Assembly: GCF_031582965.1 (NCBI RefSeq)
Contig: NZ_CP134049.1
Location: forward strand, 2,232,001 to 2,296,000
Source of the DNA: Bacillus sp. NEB1478
GTDB lineage: Bacteria > Bacillota > Bacilli > Bacillales > Fictibacillaceae
Direction: 5' to 3'
DNA length: 64,000 bases
Shown: positions 23,252-33,980 of the stretch, in pieces
Numbering within the stretch: the stretch's first letter is position 1
Layout: each line of letters starts with the position of its first letter
Notes under the pieces: generated by a model
What the model was told of the DNA's origin: nothing
Seen by the model: the letters and a program-made list of their open reading frames with translations, nothing else
The model's database searches: none
Made by a program: the position numbers and the translations under genes

Positions 23252-24146
23252 TTGCAACCGCCTCCTGATTTGTGTTTAATGCCCATTTAAGAACAGCCAT
23301 TCGAATATACACACCATTTTGTACTTGCTTAAAAATTCTTGAGCGCGGACATTCTACAAGCTCGTCCGCCAATTCAACACCTCTGTTAACAGGTGCAGGA
23401 TGCATTATGATACTATGAGGCTTCATTTTTTTCTCACGTTCTAACGTTAATCCAAACTTCTGATGATATTCCTCTTTTGGCAATAGCATACTTTTACTAT
23501 GTCTTTCGTGCTGGATACGAAGCATCATCATGACGTCAGCAGTCTTTACTGCTTCATCCATCGGGATAAAGTCATTTCTCCACTCATCGACAAACCATTC
23601 TTCTGGTCCCGAAAATAGCACTCTCGCCCCCATTTTTCTGAGGACTTCCGCATTTGATCGAGCGACTCGGCTATGGAGAATATCTCCCACGATCACTATA
23701 GTCAGCCCTTGCAGAACAATGAATTCTTGCTGAATCGTTAATAGATCAAGGAGTGATTGAGTCGGATGATTGCCGCACCCATCACCCGCATTGATAATAG
23801 GTACATTTAATTTTTCAGCTAACCCATCAAAATAACGATCTTGTGGATGTCTTATAACAAAAGCTGATACCCCGATTTCTTCGAGTGTCCTCAAAGTGTC
23901 ATACAGTGATTCACCCTTTTGAAGACTCGAGCTGCTTCCTTCTACATTCATTGGCTTAAGCCCAAGTCTGTGTTCTGCTGCTTCAAAACTAAACCTTGTT
24001 CTTGTACTTGGTTCAAAAAATAAGTTTGCAACCATATGATCTTGTATACGGTGTTCTTTTTTCCCATTGATATAATCTGTTGCTTTGTTAAGAATGTACT
24101 GAATATCATTTAACGTCAGCTCGCTCATTGAAAGTAGATGATTCAT
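23226..24146 (-). CDS. pyrB: Aspartate carbamoyltransferase catalytic subunit
   Basis: Condenses carbamoyl phosphate with aspartate. The carbamoyl-phosphate motif [13 protein letters not shown] lies near residue 44 and HPTQSLLDL near residue 130. There is no regulatory pyrI subunit, as usual in Bacilli. The ATG at 24146 has AAGGAG upstream; the open frame extends into the attenuator hairpin and should not be used. Length is 306. The gene is first after the third attenuator. Confidence 0.97.
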   Translation of the reverse strand: MNHLLSMSELTLNDIQYILNKATDYINGKKEHRIQDHMVANLFFEPSTRTRFSFEAAEHRLGLKPMNVEGSSSSLQKGESLYDTLRTLEEIGVSAFVIRHPQDRYFDGLAEKLNVPIINAGDGCGNHPTQSLLDLLTIQQEFIVLQGLTIVIVGDILHSRVARSNAEVLRKMGARVLFSGPEEWFVDEWRNDFIPMDEAVKTADVMMMLRIQHERHSKSMLLPKEEYHQKFGLTLEREKKMKPHSIIMHPAPVNRGVELADELVECPRSRIFKQVQNGVYIRMAVLKWALNTNQEAVANGLFTKKW

Positions 24147-24175
24147 CCTCAACTCTCCTTTTTTGTATAAAAATA

Positions 24176-24275
24176 GCACCCTAAAAATTTTTAGGGTGCC
24201 CTTAACAGAAGAAAGCTTTCTTCTTCTCTTTCGATCACCCTTTTAAGTCTCTCGTACTTAATTAAAAGGCGGTTT
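24176..24275 (-). promoter_or_regulatory. Third PyrR-type attenuator, pyrP-pyrB intergenic (variant binding loop)
   Basis: A terminator hairpin, GCACCC plus TAAAAA with its complement at 24176-24199, is followed on the minus strand by TATTTTTAT just before pyrB. Upstream lies CCTTTTAATTAAGTACGAG and then AGACTTAAAAGGG, a stem-loop resembling the PyrR-binding hairpin. The loop differs from AGUCCnGnGAGGCU and appears one base shorter, so PyrR affinity may be changed. Confidence 0.7.
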
Positions 24276-25599
24276 ATGCAGCTGTACCGTTGTCATTAGT
24301 CTCGGCCTTAAACATGTTATTCATCAAATCTTCATCTTTTTCTTTGCCAGGCAATATGAGGTTTAAGAAAATCCCGATTATTGTAGCTAGCGCCATTCCC
24401 GCTATTTCAAAATTTGCATTAAACTTAAGTGCAGCTCCGCCAATTCCCGTAACTAGGATGACAGATGAAATAATTAAGTTTCTCTTATTTCCAAAGTCGA
24501 TCTTATTATCGACTAGCATTCTCAAGCCTGATGAAGCGATGATTCCGAACAGAAGGATAGAGACACCGCCCATTACAGCTGTCGGTATTGTGCTGATCAG
24601 AGCAGTAACTTTTCCAGAGAATCCGAACAGGATAGCTGTCACTGCAGCTCCTCCGATTACGAACACGGAATAAACGCGTGTAATTGCAAGTACACCAATA
24701 TTTTCACCATATGTTGTCACTGGAGGACCACCGATCAATGATCCGATCATAACACCTAATCCGTCACCTAATATAGAACGATGAAGACCAGGCTTTTCGA
24801 TAAAGTTTCTTCCAACTACTTTTGATAAAACAAGCTGATGCCCAATATGTTCTGAGATGGTTACTACTGCAACAGGCATCATGATGGCTGCTATACTCCA
24901 CGAAAAGTGAGGGGTATAGTTTACAAATGGTACTAAAAAGTCTGGTGCTTGAACCCAGTTTGCTTCAGCTACTTTCGAAAAATCCACAATTCCTCTGAAG
25001 TAAGCAAATGTAAATCCGGAAATTATTCCGATTAAGATTGGGATGATTCCAAGTATTCCTCTAAAAAATATCGAGCATATAATTGTTACAGCAAGTGTGA
25101 ATAGCGCAACCGTGAAATGAGTTAAACTGTACTCTTTCGTTACTGGATTATTCATTGCCATTCCCACAGCGACATTTGCAAGTCCCAAACCGATTACGAT
25201 AATTACTGGACCTACTACTACTGGTGGAAGAAGTCGCATTAGCCATTTAAGACCGAATGATTTAATTAAGAGCGCAACTACTCCGTATACAAGACCTGCC
25301 AGAAAACTTCCGATCATAGCAGCTTCAAGGCCGCCTAATGCCTTTACAGTAATAATGGGTGTAATAAAAGCAAAACTAGATCCAAGATAGGCAGGAATCT
25401 GTCCTTTCGTTACAAGTAAGTAAGCAAGTGTAGCAAGACCGCTTGAAACAAGTGCAACACCAGGATGAAGTCCAACTAAGAATGGTACCAGTACAGTTGC
25501 ACCAAACATGGCAAACAAGTGCTGAAGTGATAAAGTGAACCATTGAGCTGTTTTCGGTTTTTCATGTACATCTAAAATTGCTTTATTGTTATTTTCCAT
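24274..25599 (-). CDS. pyrP: Uracil permease
   Basis: Nucleobase:cation symporter (NCS2 family) that imports uracil. About 12-14 hydrophobic segments run through the 441 residues, with the family segments GSSFAFITP near residue 75 and GDGLGVMIGSLIGGPPVTTYGEN split around residue 280. It is preceded by GGAGGTAAC and lies between the second and third PyrR attenuators, as in B. subtilis. Confidence 0.96.
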   Translation of the reverse strand: MENNNKAILDVHEKPKTAQWFTLSLQHLFAMFGATVLVPFLVGLHPGVALVSSGLATLAYLLVTKGQIPAYLGSSFAFITPIITVKALGGLEAAMIGSFLAGLVYGVVALLIKSFGLKWLMRLLPPVVVGPVIIVIGLGLANVAVGMAMNNPVTKEYSLTHFTVALFTLAVTIICSIFFRGILGIIPILIGIISGFTFAYFRGIVDFSKVAEANWVQAPDFLVPFVNYTPHFSWSIAAIMMPVAVVTISEHIGHQLVLSKVVGRNFIEKPGLHRSILGDGLGVMIGSLIGGPPVTTYGENIGVLAITRVYSVFVIGGAAVTAILFGFSGKVTALISTIPTAVMGGVSILLFGIIASSGLRMLVDNKIDFGNKRNLIISSVILVTGIGGAALKFNANFEIAGMALATIIGIFLNLILPGKEKDEDLMNNMFKAETNDNGTAA

Positions 25600-25647
25600 T
25601 ATTGTTACCTCCCGATTTGAAATGTAAGCTGGACGAAAAATTCATCC

Positions 25648-25765
25648 AATAAAAAAACCTCTCTTGCTTTTTTGGCAAAAGAGGCTGTAGGAGGTACACA
25701 TGTACAGAAATCCCTTGTACATATGATTGAACCTCCCTTGTCAGCCTCTCTGGACTGTATTAAAG
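25648..25765 (-). promoter_or_regulatory. Second PyrR attenuator, pyrR-pyrP intergenic
   Basis: On the minus strand the PyrR-binding loop AGTCCAGAGAGGCT is exact (25743-25756). Downstream the terminator AGCCTCTTTTGCC with GGCAAAAAAGCAAGAGAGG-type stem and a T7 run lies at 25651-25686, just before pyrP. PyrR bound with UMP frees the terminator. Confidence 0.92.
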
Positions 25766-25772
25766 GGACAAA

Positions 25773-26453
<681 letters not shown>

Positions 26454-26459
26454 ACATTG

Positions 26460-26488
26460 ATTATGGCAGAGGTGCTTGTCTTTGTCAA
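26460..26488 (-). promoter_or_regulatory. Sigma-A promoter of the pyr operon
   Basis: TTGACA (26483-26488) and CATAAT (26460-26465) are separated by 17 bases on the minus strand. The -35 box overlaps the rluD stop codon. Transcription would start near 26453 and enter the first PyrR leader. Confidence 0.8.
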
Positions 26489-27399
26489 CTTCTTTTCTCT
26501 AATAAATCCAGAAGTTCTACCATATCTTGTGGAATCTCTCTTTCAAATTCCATATATTCGCCCTTACGCGGATGATCAAAGCCTAACGTTTGTGCATGCA
26601 GGGCTTGTCCTTCAATAGGAAGCGTTTTAGAAGGTCCGTATTTTGGATCACCAGCTAGAGGGAAACCGATATATTTCATATGAACACGAATTTGGTGCGT
26701 TCTGCCTGTCTCGAGCTGACATTCAACAAATGTAAAATCTTTAAAGCGTTTAATCACATTGAAATGTGTAACGGCATTTCTGCTGTTATCATCCGTTACT
26801 GTCATTTTTTGACGGTCACTTTTATCACGGCCAATTGGAGCATCGATTGTTCCATGGTCGTGCGGCATTACTCCGTGAACAATCGCTTTATATTTTCTTG
26901 TTGTTGTTTTATCTTTTAACTGATCCACAAGAGATTCATGGGCAATGTCATTTTTAGCGACCATCAGCAGTCCTGAAGTGTCTTTATCGATACGATGCAC
27001 AATGCCCGGACGCAATACACCATTAATACCAGATAAATCTTTGCAATGAGCCATAAGACCATTAACAAGTGTACCACTGTGATGTCCAGGTGCAGGATGT
27101 ACGACCATACCTCTAGGCTTGTTTACAACAAGGACATCGCTGTCTTCATATACAATATCCAGTTCCATTTCTTCTGGCACAACATCCAATTCTTGAGGTT
27201 CAGGAATGTCAATTTCAACAAAATCTCCGTTTTGACATTTATAATTAGACTTGATCGGTTTACTATTTACAATTACTTGTTTTTCTTTAATCCAGTTTTG
27301 AATTTGTGATCGTGACCATTCATCCTGGACGTCTGATAAAACTTTATCAATACGGTTCCCTTCCTGTTCAGTAGTTACCGTATATTCAAATTTGTTCAT
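26485..27399 (-). CDS. rluD: RluD-type pseudouridine synthase (YlyB)
   Basis: Converts uridine to pseudouridine in 23S rRNA. An N-terminal S4 RNA-binding domain (residues 12-75) precedes the RluA catalytic domain, with the catalytic Asp in [17 protein letters not shown] near residue 140. Length is 304. It overlaps lspA by 14 bases. The family match is firm; the exact uridine modified is inferred from B. subtilis YlyB annotations. Confidence 0.92.
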   Translation of the reverse strand: MNKFEYTVTTEQEGNRIDKVLSDVQDEWSRSQIQNWIKEKQVIVNSKPIKSNYKCQNGDFVEIDIPEPQELDVVPEEMELDIVYEDSDVLVVNKPRGMVVHPAPGHHSGTLVNGLMAHCKDLSGINGVLRPGIVHRIDKDTSGLLMVAKNDIAHESLVDQLKDKTTTRKYKAIVHGVMPHDHGTIDAPIGRDKSDRQKMTVTDDNSRNAVTHFNVIKRFKDFTFVECQLETGRTHQIRVHMKYIGFPLAGDPKYGPSKTLPIEGQALHAQTLGFDHPRKGEYMEFEREIPQDMVELLDLLEKRS

Positions 27400-27856
27400 T
27401 TTTTGTCTCCTTCTTGCTGCTCTCCATGAAGCTTTGAATAAAAATTAAACCAACACCAATTACCAAAGCGCTGTCTGCAACATTAAAAATCGGAAAATCA
27501 TAATTTCCGATATATACATTTAGAAAATCAACAACTTCTCCTCTTATTAATCTGTCGGAAAAGTTTCCAATAGCCCCTCCCAAAACAAGGGCTAATGCAA
27601 ATTTCAATAATTTATCTGAAGCATGTTTTTGCAAATAATATACGACTGCTCCAACCACTGCAAGTGTGATGATTATAAAAAAGTATCTCTGATCTTGTAA
27701 AATACCAAACGCTGCGCCTCTGTTTCTGTGCGAGGTTATGTAAAATACTTCATCAATGATGGGTATAGATTCCCCGAGGTTCATATTTTTAACGATCGTC
27801 CATTTTGTCAGCTGGTCTAAAGCAAAGACTAACAATGCAAAAAGATAATAAAACAA
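27386..27856 (-). CDS. lspA: Prolipoprotein signal peptidase II
   Basis: Membrane aspartyl protease that cleaves lipoprotein signal peptides. Four hydrophobic helices are visible in 156 residues. The two catalytic aspartates lie in NFSDRL (about residue 100) and [11 protein letters not shown] (about 128). It uses a TTG start at 27856, with GGAGGAG 5 bases upstream. Confidence 0.95.
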   Translation of the reverse strand: MFYYLFALLVFALDQLTKWTIVKNMNLGESIPIIDEVFYITSHRNRGAAFGILQDQRYFFIIITLAVVGAVVYYLQKHASDKLLKFALALVLGGAIGNFSDRLIRGEVVDFLNVYIGNYDFPIFNVADSALVIGVGLIFIQSFMESSKKETKNEQI

Positions 27857-27892
27857 TAGAACTCCTCCGATTCAGAAATGTTGTCTTTATGA

Positions 27893-27922
27893 ATTGTAGC
27901 ACAGCAATCAGAAATTCTACAA
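27893..27922 (-). promoter_or_regulatory. Sigma-A promoter of lspA-rluD
   Basis: TTGTAG (27917-27922) and TACAAT (27893-27898) lie 18 bases apart on the minus strand, and a TG precedes the -10 by one base (TGCTACAAT). The placement is 37 bases before the lspA start and after the ileS terminator. Confidence 0.65.
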
Positions 27923-27956
27923 TTTTAATTTGTCCAAACCCGTGGCAAATCAGTGA

Positions 27957-27984
27957 AAAAAATCCCGCCGTAGCGGGATTTTTT
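27957..27984. terminator. Rho-independent terminator after ileS
   Basis: AATCCCGC and GCGGGATT pair around CGTA, with A and T runs on both flanks. It directly follows the ileS stop codon. Confidence 0.85.
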
Positions 27985-30746
27985 TATGCATAATTCTTTT
28001 CAATAATATCAGCACAGCTTGCACAAAGTGTTGGGTGGCTTTCGTTCTCTCCAACATCTTCTGACACTACCCAGCAGCGCTCACATGTTTCACCTTCTGC
28101 CGGTTTTACAACGACAGCAACGTGTTCAAAATAGTGTGCATCTTCTGGGGCTTCTGATTTTTCCCCTGCGATTGTTGCTTTAGATACGATGAATAGTTTG
28201 TTTAAATCTTCAACACTTTCCAACCAAATCTTAAGTGCTTCTGAAGGATACAATGTAATTGTAGCAGTTAAAGATTTACCGATCGTTTTTTGACTTCTTG
28301 CATCTTCCAGGGCCTTTAAAATTTCATCACGGACATCCATGAAAGTATCCCAATCTTTTTCAAGTTGTTCAGTACACGTATAATTTTTAGTTTCAGGCAT
28401 TACTGTTAATTGAACACTAGCTTCCTCAACACCTGGAATGTACTCCCACACTTCGTCAGCAGTATGTGCTAATACTGGTGCAGAAAGTTTCGTCAGAGCC
28501 ATTAATGCCTCATAAAGTACAGTTTGGATGCTTCTTCGCTTATGATCGTCTTCCGCTTGAATATACAAAGTATCTTTTGCCATATCTAAATAGAAAGAAC
28601 TCAATTCAATCGTACAGAAATTATGAATTGTATTGTATACCGTAATGAATTGATATTCTTCATATGCCTTTTTAACTTTAGATACGACGTTATCCAATTT
28701 CACCATCATGTATTTTTCGAGTTCCGGCATCTCATCAAACTTTACTGAATGCTGTTTCGGATCAAATCCATGCAGATTTCCTAATAAGAATCGTAGTGTA
28801 TTTCTAATTTTACGATAAACTTCAGCAACTTGTTTTAAAATGTCATCAGATACACGTACGTCTGATTGATAGTCAACGGATGAAACCCAAAGTCGAATAA
28901 TATCAGCACCTAGTTGCTTCATTACTTTAATTGGATCTAAAGTGTTCCCGATCGACTTACTCATTTTTCGGCCTTCACCGTCAAGAACGAATCCGTGACT
29001 CAAGATCGCTTTATAAGGCGATTTTCCTGTAATCGCTACAGATGTAGAAAGGGAAGAGTTAAACCATCCGCGGTATTGGTCAGACCCTTCTAAATAAAGG
29101 TCAGCAGGGCGAACTAGATCTTCTCTTTCTTCTAATACACCCCAATGTGATGTTCCAGAATCGAACCAAACGTCCATGATGTCAGTTTCTTTTGTGAAAC
29201 GTCCATTTGGACTGTGTGAAGAAGTAAAACCATCTGGAAGCAGATCTTTTGCTTCTCTTTCAAACCAGACGTTTGATCCATGTTCTCTAAACAATTCTAC
29301 TACATGACTAATTGTTTCTTCTGTAAGAATCGCTTCTCCATCCTCGCCATAGAAAACCGGAATCGGAACACCCCATGCACGCTGACGGGAGATACACCAG
29401 TCTTCACGATCCTTTATCATGTTATGAAGACGTGTTTCACCCCAGTTTGGAATCCAGTTTACTTCTTCGATCGCACGCAGCATATCTTCACGAATTCCTT
29501 TGATTGAAGCAAACCATTGTGCAGTAGCACGGAAAATAACAGGTTTCTTCGTTCTCCAGTCATGCGGATATGAGTGTTTTATAAATGATAGTTTTAATAA
29601 AGCGCCTTTTTCTTTTAGCTGTTCTGTAATCGGCTTATTTGCCTCATCATAAAACATTCCTTCAAATCCTGGAGCATCCTTTGTCATCATTCCACGATCA
29701 TCAACCGGGCATAAAACATCAAGTCCATAACGTTTACCTACTAAAAAGTCATCTTCCCCGTGGCCAGGAGCAGTGTGAACACATCCTGTACCTGCATCAG
29801 TCGTTACGTGGTCACCAAGCATAACAAGTGAGTCACGGTCATATAACGGATGTTTAGCCACTGCACGTTCAATTTCAGCACCTTTGAAACGTTTTACAAC
29901 CTCTGCTTGCTCCCATTCAAAGTCTTTCTTTAAAGACTCTAATAATGCTTCAGCTACAACATATTTTCCAGTTTCAGTTTGGACGGAAACATAGTCCAGT
30001 TCAGGGTGTACAGAAATTCCTAAGTTAGCAGGAATCGTCCATGGTGTGGTCGTCCAGATGACAAGTTTTTCATCAGTATCCAGAACACCTTTGCCATCCT
30101 TCACTTCGAATGCTACAAAAATAGATGCCGAACGCTTATCTTGATATTCAATCTCAGCTTCTGCTAATGCAGACTCTGATGATGGAGACCAATATACAGG
30201 TTTCAACCCTTTATAAATTAGGTCTCGTTTTGCCATCTCGCCGAATACTTCGATTTGTCTTGCTTCGTATCCTTTTTCAAGTGTGATATAAGGATTATCC
30301 CAGTCACCGCGGACACCTAATCGTTTAAATTGTTCACGCTGGTGATCAACTTGCTTTAGTGCATATTCTTCACAAAGCTTACGGAATTCCGCAACGGATA
30401 ATTCTTTACGTTTTACTTTTCCGCTCTTTGTCAAAGCAGTTTCAATCGGTAATCCATGTGTGTCCCAACCTGGTACATATGGGGAGTAATGACCTGTCAT
30501 CGATTTAAAACGAACGATGATATCTTTCAAGATTTTATTTTCAGCATGCCCGATATGAATATCTCCATTTGCATATGGAGGACCATCATGCAGAATAAAA
30601 GGTGGAAGATCCTTCGTGTTCTCCATTACTTTTTGATAAATATTCATTTCATTCCATTTTTCTTGTACAACAGGTTCACGCTGAGGCAAGTTGCCGCGCA
30701 TTGGAAACTCTGTTTTGGGCATTAAAAGAGTGTCTTTATAATTCAT
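27984..30746 (-). CDS. ileS: Isoleucyl-tRNA synthetase
   Basis: Class I synthetase charging tRNA(Ile). The HIGH motif appears as [12 protein letters not shown] near residue 60, and KMSKS near residue 595. The editing domain is between them, and the C-terminal zinc finger has CERCW and CASC. The ATG at 30746 has AGGAGG 8 bases upstream; the nine residues before it are not conserved. Length 920 is that of the bacterial-type enzyme. A T-box leader controls it. Confidence 0.97.
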   Translation of the reverse strand: MNYKDTLLMPKTEFPMRGNLPQREPVVQEKWNEMNIYQKVMENTKDLPPFILHDGPPYANGDIHIGHAENKILKDIIVRFKSMTGHYSPYVPGWDTHGLPIETALTKSGKVKRKELSVAEFRKLCEEYALKQVDHQREQFKRLGVRGDWDNPYITLEKGYEARQIEVFGEMAKRDLIYKGLKPVYWSPSSESALAEAEIEYQDKRSASIFVAFEVKDGKGVLDTDEKLVIWTTTPWTIPANLGISVHPELDYVSVQTETGKYVVAEALLESLKKDFEWEQAEVVKRFKGAEIERAVAKHPLYDRDSLVMLGDHVTTDAGTGCVHTAPGHGEDDFLVGKRYGLDVLCPVDDRGMMTKDAPGFEGMFYDEANKPITEQLKEKGALLKLSFIKHSYPHDWRTKKPVIFRATAQWFASIKGIREDMLRAIEEVNWIPNWGETRLHNMIKDREDWCISRQRAWGVPIPVFYGEDGEAILTEETISHVVELFREHGSNVWFEREAKDLLPDGFTSSHSPNGRFTKETDIMDVWFDSGTSHWGVLEEREDLVRPADLYLEGSDQYRGWFNSSLSTSVAITGKSPYKAILSHGFVLDGEGRKMSKSIGNTLDPIKVMKQLGADIIRLWVSSVDYQSDVRVSDDILKQVAEVYRKIRNTLRFLLGNLHGFDPKQHSVKFDEMPELEKYMMVKLDNVVSKVKKAYEEYQFITVYNTIHNFCTIELSSFYLDMAKDTLYIQAEDDHKRRSIQTVLYEALMALTKLSAPVLAHTADEVWEYIPGVEEASVQLTVMPETKNYTCTEQLEKDWDTFMDVRDEILKALEDARSQKTIGKSLTATITLYPSEALKIWLESVEDLNKLFIVSKATIAGEKSEAPEDAHYFEHVAVVVKPAEGETCERCWVVSEDVGENESHPTLCASCADIIEKNYA

Positions 30747-30818
30747 TAACAAATCCTCCTTGTATTCAATCATGCAGACTCAACTGCTCCTTTGGCTTTT
30801 TTCAAGGTTGCTGAAACG

Positions 30819-31078
30819 AAAAAACCTTCCCGTCCACTACTTATGAAAGTAGGGACGAGAAGGTTTTCCCGCGGTACCACCCTAATAGGTTTTTAACATA
30901 AAAACCCGCTTAGCCATCCGTAGCGTGGATGATGCGCCTAAACTTACTATCTTTTTCAGTTCAGGAACTCAAGGGTGATCTTCGAATACTGCTCTATACC
31001 AGGCTTGCACCAGCCCCTGGCTCGCTACAATAGAGTGAAAGTATTTTACTGTCCCTGTCTACGTCATTTATTAATCTT
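30819..31078 (-). ncRNA. T-box riboswitch, isoleucine-responsive, upstream of ileS
   Basis: The minus strand carries the conserved T-box AGGGTGGTACCGCG at 30870-30883. The terminator (AAAACCTTCTCGTCC with its partner, ending GGTTTTTTCG) is at 30819-30867. The 5' stem I region includes GTAGCGAGCCAGGGG. The specifier is probably ATC at 30977-30979 in GAAGATCACCC, an isoleucine codon that agrees with the downstream gene. Uncharged tRNA(Ile) would stabilise the antiterminator. Confidence 0.95.
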
Positions 31079-31083
31079 ACAAA

Positions 31084-31113
31084 AGTATATGCGATTTTTT
31101 AAACGAATGTCAA
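31084..31113 (-). promoter_or_regulatory. Sigma-A promoter of the ileS T-box transcript
   Basis: TTGACA (31108-31113) and TATACT (31084-31089) are separated by 18 bases on the minus strand. The -35 box overlaps the divIVA stop codon. Confidence 0.8.
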
Positions 31114-31619
31114 GCTTCCGTCTTTACTTCCTGGAGCTCATAACCTTCTAGATTCTCGGGAGCATTTAAAGAATCCCAATCATCGTTTTTTAGCATCTCA
31201 AGCTGAGCTTCTATCAACATTCTGAAGCGAGTACGATAAACTGAAGATTGTTTTTTAAGTTCATCAATCTCCATTGAGATTTTTCTAGATTTTGATAAAG
31301 ACTCATTGATAATACGGTCAGCATTCTTCTCCGCTTCTTTAATAATCAATCGAGCTTCTTTATTTGCCGTACGCTTAACTTCTTCACCAGTTTCTTGTGC
31401 AATGAGAATTGACTTATTTAGCGTCTCCTCGATGTTCTTAAAGTACGAAATTTTTTCTTCCAGCTTTTCAACATTTTCTTCCAGCGATTTCTTCTCCCGA
31501 ATAACTGCTTCGTAATCTTTAATTACCTGATCTAAAAAGTCATTCACTTCATCTTCGCTATATCCTCTGAAACCTCTAGTGAATTCTTTGTTATGAATAT
31601 CTAACGGTGTTAAGGGCAC
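31110..31619 (-). CDS. divIVA: Cell division initiation / polarity protein DivIVA
   Basis: Recognises negatively curved membrane at poles and septa and recruits division and sporulation proteins. The start is best placed at GTG 31619, which gives MPLTPLDIHNKEF as in other DivIVA proteins and has GGAGGTGG just upstream. An ATG at 31634 lies ahead of that site. The N-terminal membrane-binding domain (FTRGFRGYSEDEVNDFL) precedes a coiled coil from about residue 30 to 140. Length is 169. Confidence 0.95.
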   Translation of the reverse strand: MPLTPLDIHNKEFTRGFRGYSEDEVNDFLDQVIKDYEAVIREKKSLEENVEKLEEKISYFKNIEETLNKSILIAQETGEEVKRTANKEARLIIKEAEKNADRIINESLSKSRKISMEIDELKKQSSVYRTRFRMLIEAQLEMLKNDDWDSLNAPENLEGYELQEVKTEA

Positions 31620-31747
31620 TAAAGCCACCTCCATAGATGCATTGTTTTTTACCTAAATTCGACAATTTTTCGGGTATTCCTTCTACACAAAAAAATTATT
31701 TAGGCTGTTATAAACTCTGTTGCTAATAAACGGTTGAATTCCGCGTC

Positions 31748-32524
31748 TTATTTTAAAAGTCCGTACCGTATTCGCCATTTTTCTCTTTTAGTTGTTCCTT
31801 CAATCGCGATCAATTTACTTCTGCCAAATCCCCGAAGCGAAAAATCATCACCTTCCCTTACTTCAACAGAAGTCTGGTCAGTGATTTTATGATTCAGCTT
31901 CACTCTGCCTTGAACGATAAGAGGCGAAACTTTTGAACGAGAAAGATTGTAAATTTCTGCGATTATGACATCTAGACGCAAAGAAGATACCGTACCGTTT
32001 CTTTCTTCATATTCAGCTTCGATTACCGCTAATGCACCTTCATCGATATGCTTAAGCTTTACACCTGTTTTGCCGATTTTCGTTAAGTTCATTTCAATAA
32101 AACCGGAGACCTCTTCTGCACATACAAATTGCACTTGATCATCTTTTACAAGAATATCACCGTATTTACTTCTTTTCACTCCAATATTCATTAAAGCACC
32201 TAACACATCTCGGTGTTCAATCGTTGAAAATTTAGATGGATATGTAATGTCAAAATAAACGAGCTGATAGTCACTTGAATTTGCTTCATAATAATCCGGA
32301 TAAATGAGCGCTCTTTTTCGTTCAGAATAAGAAGAGCCTCCCCACATAGAGAGGCGGATCTCCGCATCATTTCCAACGATGCTTCTCACAATCTCTTGCT
32401 CTCGCGGATCAAGAAAATCAGTAAGTTTAGGACTGTATCTTTCAATAACGTCCTCTTTCCATCCGACTACGCGATCAACAAACTCGTGTTCTTCTGGTCT
32501 GTAATGCTGGTAAATGCTCATCAT
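31748..32524 (-). CDS. ylmH: S4-domain RNA-binding protein YlmH (RqcP2-like)
   Basis: In B. subtilis YlmH/RqcP2 is an S4 protein linked to ribosome-associated quality control. The C-terminal S4 domain begins near residue 185 (RLDVIIAEIYNLSRSKV). The N-terminal part, with a WGGSSYSERKRALI segment near residue 85, is family specific. Length is 258. The first or second ATG may be used. It is the last gene before divIVA in a conserved block. Confidence 0.9.
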   Translation of the reverse strand: MMSIYQHYRPEEHEFVDRVVGWKEDVIERYSPKLTDFLDPREQEIVRSIVGNDAEIRLSMWGGSSYSERKRALIYPDYYEANSSDYQLVYFDITYPSKFSTIEHRDVLGALMNIGVKRSKYGDILVKDDQVQFVCAEEVSGFIEMNLTKIGKTGVKLKHIDEGALAVIEAEYEERNGTVSSLRLDVIIAEIYNLSRSKVSPLIVQGRVKLNHKITDQTSVEVREGDDFSLRGFGRSKLIAIEGTTKREKWRIRYGLLK

Positions 32525-32535
32525 TCATTACCAGG

Positions 32536-32811
32536 CTAAAATGTATTGTTAAGCATGTCTGCTACAACATAAATCCCATATTTTGCAAAATGCAAAGAGA
32601 TTAAAGCTACAATTGGCGACAGATCAATCATTCCAAGAGGCGGGATGATTTTTCTGAAAGGTGACAAGTATGGCTCCACCAATCTTGCCAGAACTTGGCC
32701 GAAGGAGGATTCTCTTGCGTTAGGAAACCAAGAAAGTAATATGTAACCAATTATCATGTAATAATAAACATCTAGTAATTTAACAAGTATTCCAGCTATT
32801 GTTTCTATCAA
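32536..32811 (-). CDS. ylmG: YggT family membrane protein YlmG
   Basis: A 91-residue protein with two hydrophobic helices (about 5-25 and 65-85), joined by the family segment SSFGQVLARLVEPYLSPFRK shortened here. YggT proteins are found next to sepF in many Gram-positives and are linked to cell shape and division; the molecular function is unknown. Confidence 0.9.
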   Translation of the reverse strand: MIETIAGILVKLLDVYYYMIIGYILLSWFPNARESSFGQVLARLVEPYLSPFRKIIPPLGMIDLSPIVALISLHFAKYGIYVVADMLNNTF

Positions 32812-32830
32812 ACAATTTCACCTGCCTGTA

Positions 32831-33253
32831 TTAATCTTCGTCCATCATTTCTGAAATCGTTCCAGAAACATCGACGTTTTCTGGTGTACAAAGGAATGTA
32901 TTTGGACCAAGTTTCTGAATGTCCCCGCCGATTGCATAAACAGTACCTGATAAAAAGTCTACAATCCGCTTTGCTTGGTCATGGGGAATGCGCTGCAGAT
33001 TCATAACAACTGCTCTGCGGTTCTTGAGCTGATCTGCTATGTCTTGTGCCTCAGCATAAACACGCGGTTCAACAAGTACTACCTTTACTTGCTGCTGAAT
33101 GCTTTGCAGACTGACAACATTAGCTTTACCTTTTTTCGTATGAGATGGTGTGATCTCTTCTTCTTCTTCATATGACTCTTCTTCATACTCATTTTCATAT
33201 TCATAATCATCTTCTAAGTCAAAAAAGCGTCTGAATTTCGTTTTAATGCCCAT
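32831..33253 (-). CDS. sepF: Cell division protein SepF
   Basis: Binds the FtsZ C-terminal tail and forms rings that anchor the Z ring to the membrane. The start [18 protein letters not shown] provides the amphipathic membrane helix and an acidic linker with many glutamates. The SepF core ([20 protein letters not shown] to the end) starts near residue 57. Length is 140. FtsZ of the same window has the matching C-terminal peptide. Confidence 0.95.
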   Translation of the reverse strand: MGIKTKFRRFFDLEDDYEYENEYEEESYEEEEEITPSHTKKGKANVVSLQSIQQQVKVVLVEPRVYAEAQDIADQLKNRRAVVMNLQRIPHDQAKRIVDFLSGTVYAIGGDIQKLGPNTFLCTPENVDVSGTISEMMDED

Positions 33254-33266
33254 TAAAATCCACCTC

Positions 33267-33947
33267 CTAAAATTCTTTACCTACTAAGCTCGTACCGATA
33301 CGGAGAAAGGTAGCCCCTTCTTCAACTGCTATAACATAATCATTCGACATTCCCATTGATAGCTCAGTACACGGTGCGTGGGAAAAATCTTGATCTTGAA
33401 TGTCGATTTGTAATTGTTTTAACGTTGAAAAAACATTTCGGATCAATGACTCATCTTCTGTAAATGGAGCCATAGTCATGAGCCCTGCGATTTTAATTTT
33501 GTCGTACTCTTTTAGTTTATCGACAAAAGGCATCACATCTTTTACTGATAATCCATGTTTTGAGTCTTCTTCTGCAACATTTACTTGAATAAAACAAGAA
33601 ATAGTTCGTTCAGCTCTTTTTTGAATTTCTTTTGCAAGGCTTAAACGGTCAAGAGAATGTATATAATCCACATAATTAATTACATCTTTCACTTTTCTTG
33701 TCTGCAAGCTACCGATAAAATGCCAAATGACAGGCAATCCTGAAAGATGCTCTCTTTTTTCAAGGAGTCCTTCTACTCTATTTTCTCCCAGGTGTTCAAT
33801 CCCCGCCTGGACTGCTTCCTTTGCAGTTTCATTACTAACATATTTCGTTACGGCTATTAATTTAACGCCCTTTGGCTCTCTGTTTTTTTCACGACAAACA
33901 CGATTTATATTTTCTTCAATTTGTTCTTTATTTTCTTGAATAGTCAA
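33267..33947 (-). CDS. ylmE: PLP homeostasis protein YlmE (YggS/PLPBP family)
   Basis: PLP-binding protein that controls free vitamin B6. The PLP lysine lies in LIAVTKYVS near residue 35, and [11 protein letters not shown] and [11 protein letters not shown] follow. Length is 226. It is 13 bases upstream of sepF in its usual neighbourhood. Confidence 0.92.
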   Translation of the reverse strand: MTIQENKEQIEENINRVCREKNREPKGVKLIAVTKYVSNETAKEAVQAGIEHLGENRVEGLLEKREHLSGLPVIWHFIGSLQTRKVKDVINYVDYIHSLDRLSLAKEIQKRAERTISCFIQVNVAEEDSKHGLSVKDVMPFVDKLKEYDKIKIAGLMTMAPFTEDESLIRNVFSTLKQLQIDIQDQDFSHAPCTELSMGMSNDYVIAVEEGATFLRIGTSLVGKEF

Positions 33948-33980
33948 TCTTTGATTTTGCTCCTTTCAAAAACAACCGTC

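Noticed and set aside
31658..31664. TGTCGAA (0A-box core) upstream of divIVA
   Set aside because: A seven-base match is expected several times by chance in a window of this size, and no promoter could be aligned with it.
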